Below, in pieces: positions 62,024 to 64,000 of a stretch of 64,000 nt of DNA. The notes below the pieces were generated by a model, which saw nothing but the letters and a program-made list of their open reading frames with translations, had not been told where the DNA came from and made no database searches. This stretch comes from JADGQN01 sp035315185 (GTDB lineage Bacteria > Desulfobacterota > Syntrophorhabdia > Syntrophorhabdales > WCHB1-27): assembly GCA_035315185.1 (NCBI GenBank), contig DATFYE010000057.1, positions 24,786 through 88,785 of the forward strand. Reading direction: 5' to 3'. The stretch's first letter is position 1, and each line of letters begins with the position of its first letter. Position numbers and translations under genes: made by a program.

Positions 62024-64000
62024 ATTCATCGATGTCTCTGTTCCCTCCTGCGTCCTTGCGTTTCGACGTGGGGTCAAGCCAGTGCAGTTCTTCTTTCTTT
62101 ACGCTGCCCCTCTCCGTAAAGTTGTCGATGAAGTCGGAGGTCGCTCCCTTTGCTTCATCCTGGTTACGGAGTACATGGGGCTTGAGGAGCATGATGATCT
62201 CCGTCCGTGATACATCACTCTCCCGGCCGCCGAAGAGATAGCCGACAATAGGTATCTTACTGAGATACGGGATCCCTGTCAGGGACTTCGAGGTGTCTTC
62301 CCGTATCAGCCCGCCGATGACAATCGTCTGGCCATCCTGCACCACGAGGTTTGATGTGGCTTCCGTCTTGTTGATGATGATCTGTGTCGAATCGGTGTAA
62401 AGCACCTGGGTGGTAAAGGTGGAGACCTCTTCGTGGAGTTCCATGGCCACGAGTCCGCCCTCGTTCACCTGGGGCTTCACCTTGAGGATGATGCCGATGT
62501 CCTTGTACTCCACCACCTGCTGGGGGGCGACGCCCGGGGTCCCGTAGGTCTGGGCCGTTACCAGAGGCACGGACTGGCCGACCTGGATGCGCGCTTCGCG
62601 GTTATCGGACACGAGGATGTGGGGCGCTGCCAGCACCTTGCCCCGTGACTGGGTGGTGAGTGCGTTGACCAAGGCCCGCACATTGCCGTTGTCCGTACCG
62701 ACGAAGGTGAATCCCGTGCCCGAGGGTACCAGGGGATTCGTGAGGGCTGCAATGTTGCCGCCACCGGAGGACACAAGCCCGCCCAGGCTGCCAAAGTCCG
62801 TCTTAAATGCCCATGAAACACCCAGGGAGAGGTTGTCCGTGAGATTGACCTGGGCGATGAGCCCCTCGATGATGACCTGCCGGGGAACGATGTCGATCTT
62901 CTCGATCGTCTCCTTGATGGCCTGGTAGTCTTCGGGGATGGCCAGCACCATGATGGAATTGGTCACCTCGTTGGCAAAGATACGGGCGATGTCCGGGGCA
63001 ATGAGTACCGTACTTCCCGGCATACCCGCAGCGAGGGGCTGGGGCGCATAGACCGGGGCTGCCGGGACGGGTTGCTGGGGGGTTAGGGAGGCAGGTGATG
63101 CGCCGCCGGTGGTCACGGTAGCACTCGCGGGCGTCGGGGCCCGGGCGCCTAAGAATATCTGCTGAAGCAGCGCAGTGATGTCTTTGGCCTTACCGTTCTG
63201 AACGTTATAGACAAAGACCTGGGGCCGCTTCTTCTTCTGCTGCTCACTGTCGAAGATGTCAACGAGGGACAGGATTCGCTTCACGTTGGCGTCCGTGTCC
63301 ACGACGATGATCGTATTGATCTTGGGCACGTCAACGACGATGGCACTGGTCGAGAGGAAGGGAGTGACCAGCTTCACGATCTCCGAGGAGGCCATGTAGT
63401 TGATGGGAATGACCTGAAGAAGGGCTTTACCCGTGAGAACAATCTTCTGGGCATCCCTGCCGAACCCCACGGGGGAGGGCTCCCGTGCGAGATCGGCAAG
63501 GGGCACGATCCGGAAGAGGCCTGACTCTTCAACCACGGCAATACCGTTCAACCGGAGGATAACTTCCATCAAGGGCAGGACGTCCTCCTTGGGGACCGGG
63601 GCAACGGACCGGAAGGTGACGCGCCCTTTCACCTTGGGGTCCACCACGTAGTTCACCCGGAGCACGTCACCGAATATGGTCTGGATCACGGAAAAGACGT
63701 CCGCATCATCGAAGTTGAAGCTGAACTGGCCGCCTCGTTGGGGGGACGCCGGAGCCTGAGCCATCGGTCTCCTGCCCACCGGTGTTCCCGGAACCGGCGA
63801 CTCAAGGGGCTGGGCCGACTGGGATTGGGCCGGGGAAGCAGCTTGCGGTTGCGGCTGGGCTGCCTGCTGCGCCGGTTGTGCCTGGGGCTGCGGCAGTGCA
63901 GGCTGCGCTGGTGTGGAAGGCTGCTGCACGCCTGCCGGGGCCGGGGCATTCGGCGGTACCGGCGGCTGGGGCTGCTGCGGAACCGGAGATGGGGTCGGCA
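62022..64000 (-). CDS. gspD: GspD type II secretion secretin, N-terminal part outside the window
   Basis: At least 658 codons are open from the right edge down to the stop at 62022, so the gene continues beyond 64000. The visible protein begins with a long Pro/Gln/Ala-rich stretch (about 70 residues), then the N0 domain (FSFNFDDADVFSVIQTIFGD) and N1-N3 repeats (VIPINYMASSEIVKLVTPFL, IIVVDTDANVKRILSLVDIF, VFVYNVQNGKAKDITALLQQ). A Pro/Thr-rich insert precedes the secretin pore (PRQVIIEGLIAQVNL, VPLVTAQTYG, IVIGGLIREDTSKSLTGIPY). The C-terminal S-domain is short. The multimer forms the outer-membrane gate; the GspC-like protein at 3255 may be its partner. Confidence 0.93.
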   Translation of the reverse strand, partial: PTPSPVPQQPQPPVPPNAPAPAGVQQPSTPAQPALPQPQAQPAQQAAQPQPQAASPAQSQSAQPLESPVPGTPVGRRPMAQAPASPQRGGQFSFNFDDADVFSVIQTIFGDVLRVNYVVDPKVKGRVTFRSVAPVPKEDVLPLMEVILRLNGIAVVEESGLFRIVPLADLAREPSPVGFGRDAQKIVLTGKALLQVIPINYMASSEIVKLVTPFLSTSAIVVDVPKINTIIVVDTDANVKRILSLVDIFDSEQQKKKRPQVFVYNVQNGKAKDITALLQQIFLGARAPTPASATVTTGGASPASLTPQQPVPAAPVYAPQPLAAGMPGSTVLIAPDIARIFANEVTNSIMVLAIPEDYQAIKETIEKIDIVPRQVIIEGLIAQVNLTDNLSLGVSWAFKTDFGSLGGLVSSGGGNIAALTNPLVPSGTGFTFVGTDNGNVRALVNALTTQSRGKVLAAPHILVSDNREARIQVGQSVPLVTAQTYGTPGVAPQQVVEYKDIGIILKVKPQVNEGGLVAMELHEEVSTFTTQVLYTDSTQIIINKTEATSNLVVQDGQTIVIGGLIREDTSKSLTGIPYLSKIPIVGYLFGGRESDVSRTEIIMLLKPHVLRNQDEAKGATSDFIDNFTERGSVKKEELHWLDPTSKRKDAGGNRDIDE

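Overview
The window comes from a Gram-negative bacterium: it encodes outer-membrane proteins, lipoproteins, a type II secretion secretin, two-partner secretion and Wza-type export. Two exosortases with their C-terminal sorting signals, plus overall gene content, point to a Desulfobacterota-like (former Deltaproteobacteria) lineage. That placement is an inference, because no rRNA or other marker gene is present. I saw no tRNA, rRNA, CRISPR array or intact insertion sequence.

Layout. 0-6 kb: a lipoprotein gene running off the left edge; an IPTL-CTERM-like subtilase divergent from a frame-disrupted exosortase of the XrtH type; a GspC-like protein. 4.4-23.6 kb: a secretion block made of a TpsB transporter, a 3322-residue TpsA exoprotein, a DUF2341/LamG-ExbB fusion, ExbD, a TonB-like protein, a porin, a coiled-coil protein and a PpiC-type chaperone. 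23.8-30.7 kb: an AAA-type ATPase, a 64-residue protein, three secreted proteins ending in VPIPA-CTERM signals, a PstS-like secreted protein and a PhoB/OmpR-type response regulator. 31-33.7 kb: small accessory genes, a broken hepT and a YdcF-family protein. 33.8-61.9 kb: an exopolysaccharide locus with gmd, beta-helix and glycosidase-like secreted proteins, a flippase, FkbM methyltransferase, five glycosyltransferases, an O-antigen polymerase/ligase-like protein, a WecG/TagA enzyme, the fused exosortase-EpsI XrtD, a WecA/MraY-like initiating transferase, PrsT, Wza-like, beta-barrel, Wzz-like and tyrosine-kinase genes. The right edge is an incomplete gspD on the minus strand. The stretch 40.2-48.7 kb is visibly more AT-rich than its flanks and was probably acquired separately.

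How it fits together. XrtD and the exopolysaccharide genes form a PEP-CTERM-type sorting system whose likely substrates are the three VPIPA-tailed proteins at 26-29.7 kb. XrtH would process the IPTL-like tail of the divergent protease. The TPS block looks like an exoprotein export system carrying its own ExbB/ExbD/TonB energy module.

The most notable signal is regulatory. Nine intergenic sites consist of three or four tandem 11-bp units of Pho-box type, followed after exactly 6 nt by a -10-like hexamer. They precede the protease, xrtH, gspC-like, tpsB, porin, 64-aa, response-regulator and small-protein genes. This suggests that a phosphate-starvation-type regulator, perhaps the PhoB-like protein encoded here, controls much of the secretion equipment.
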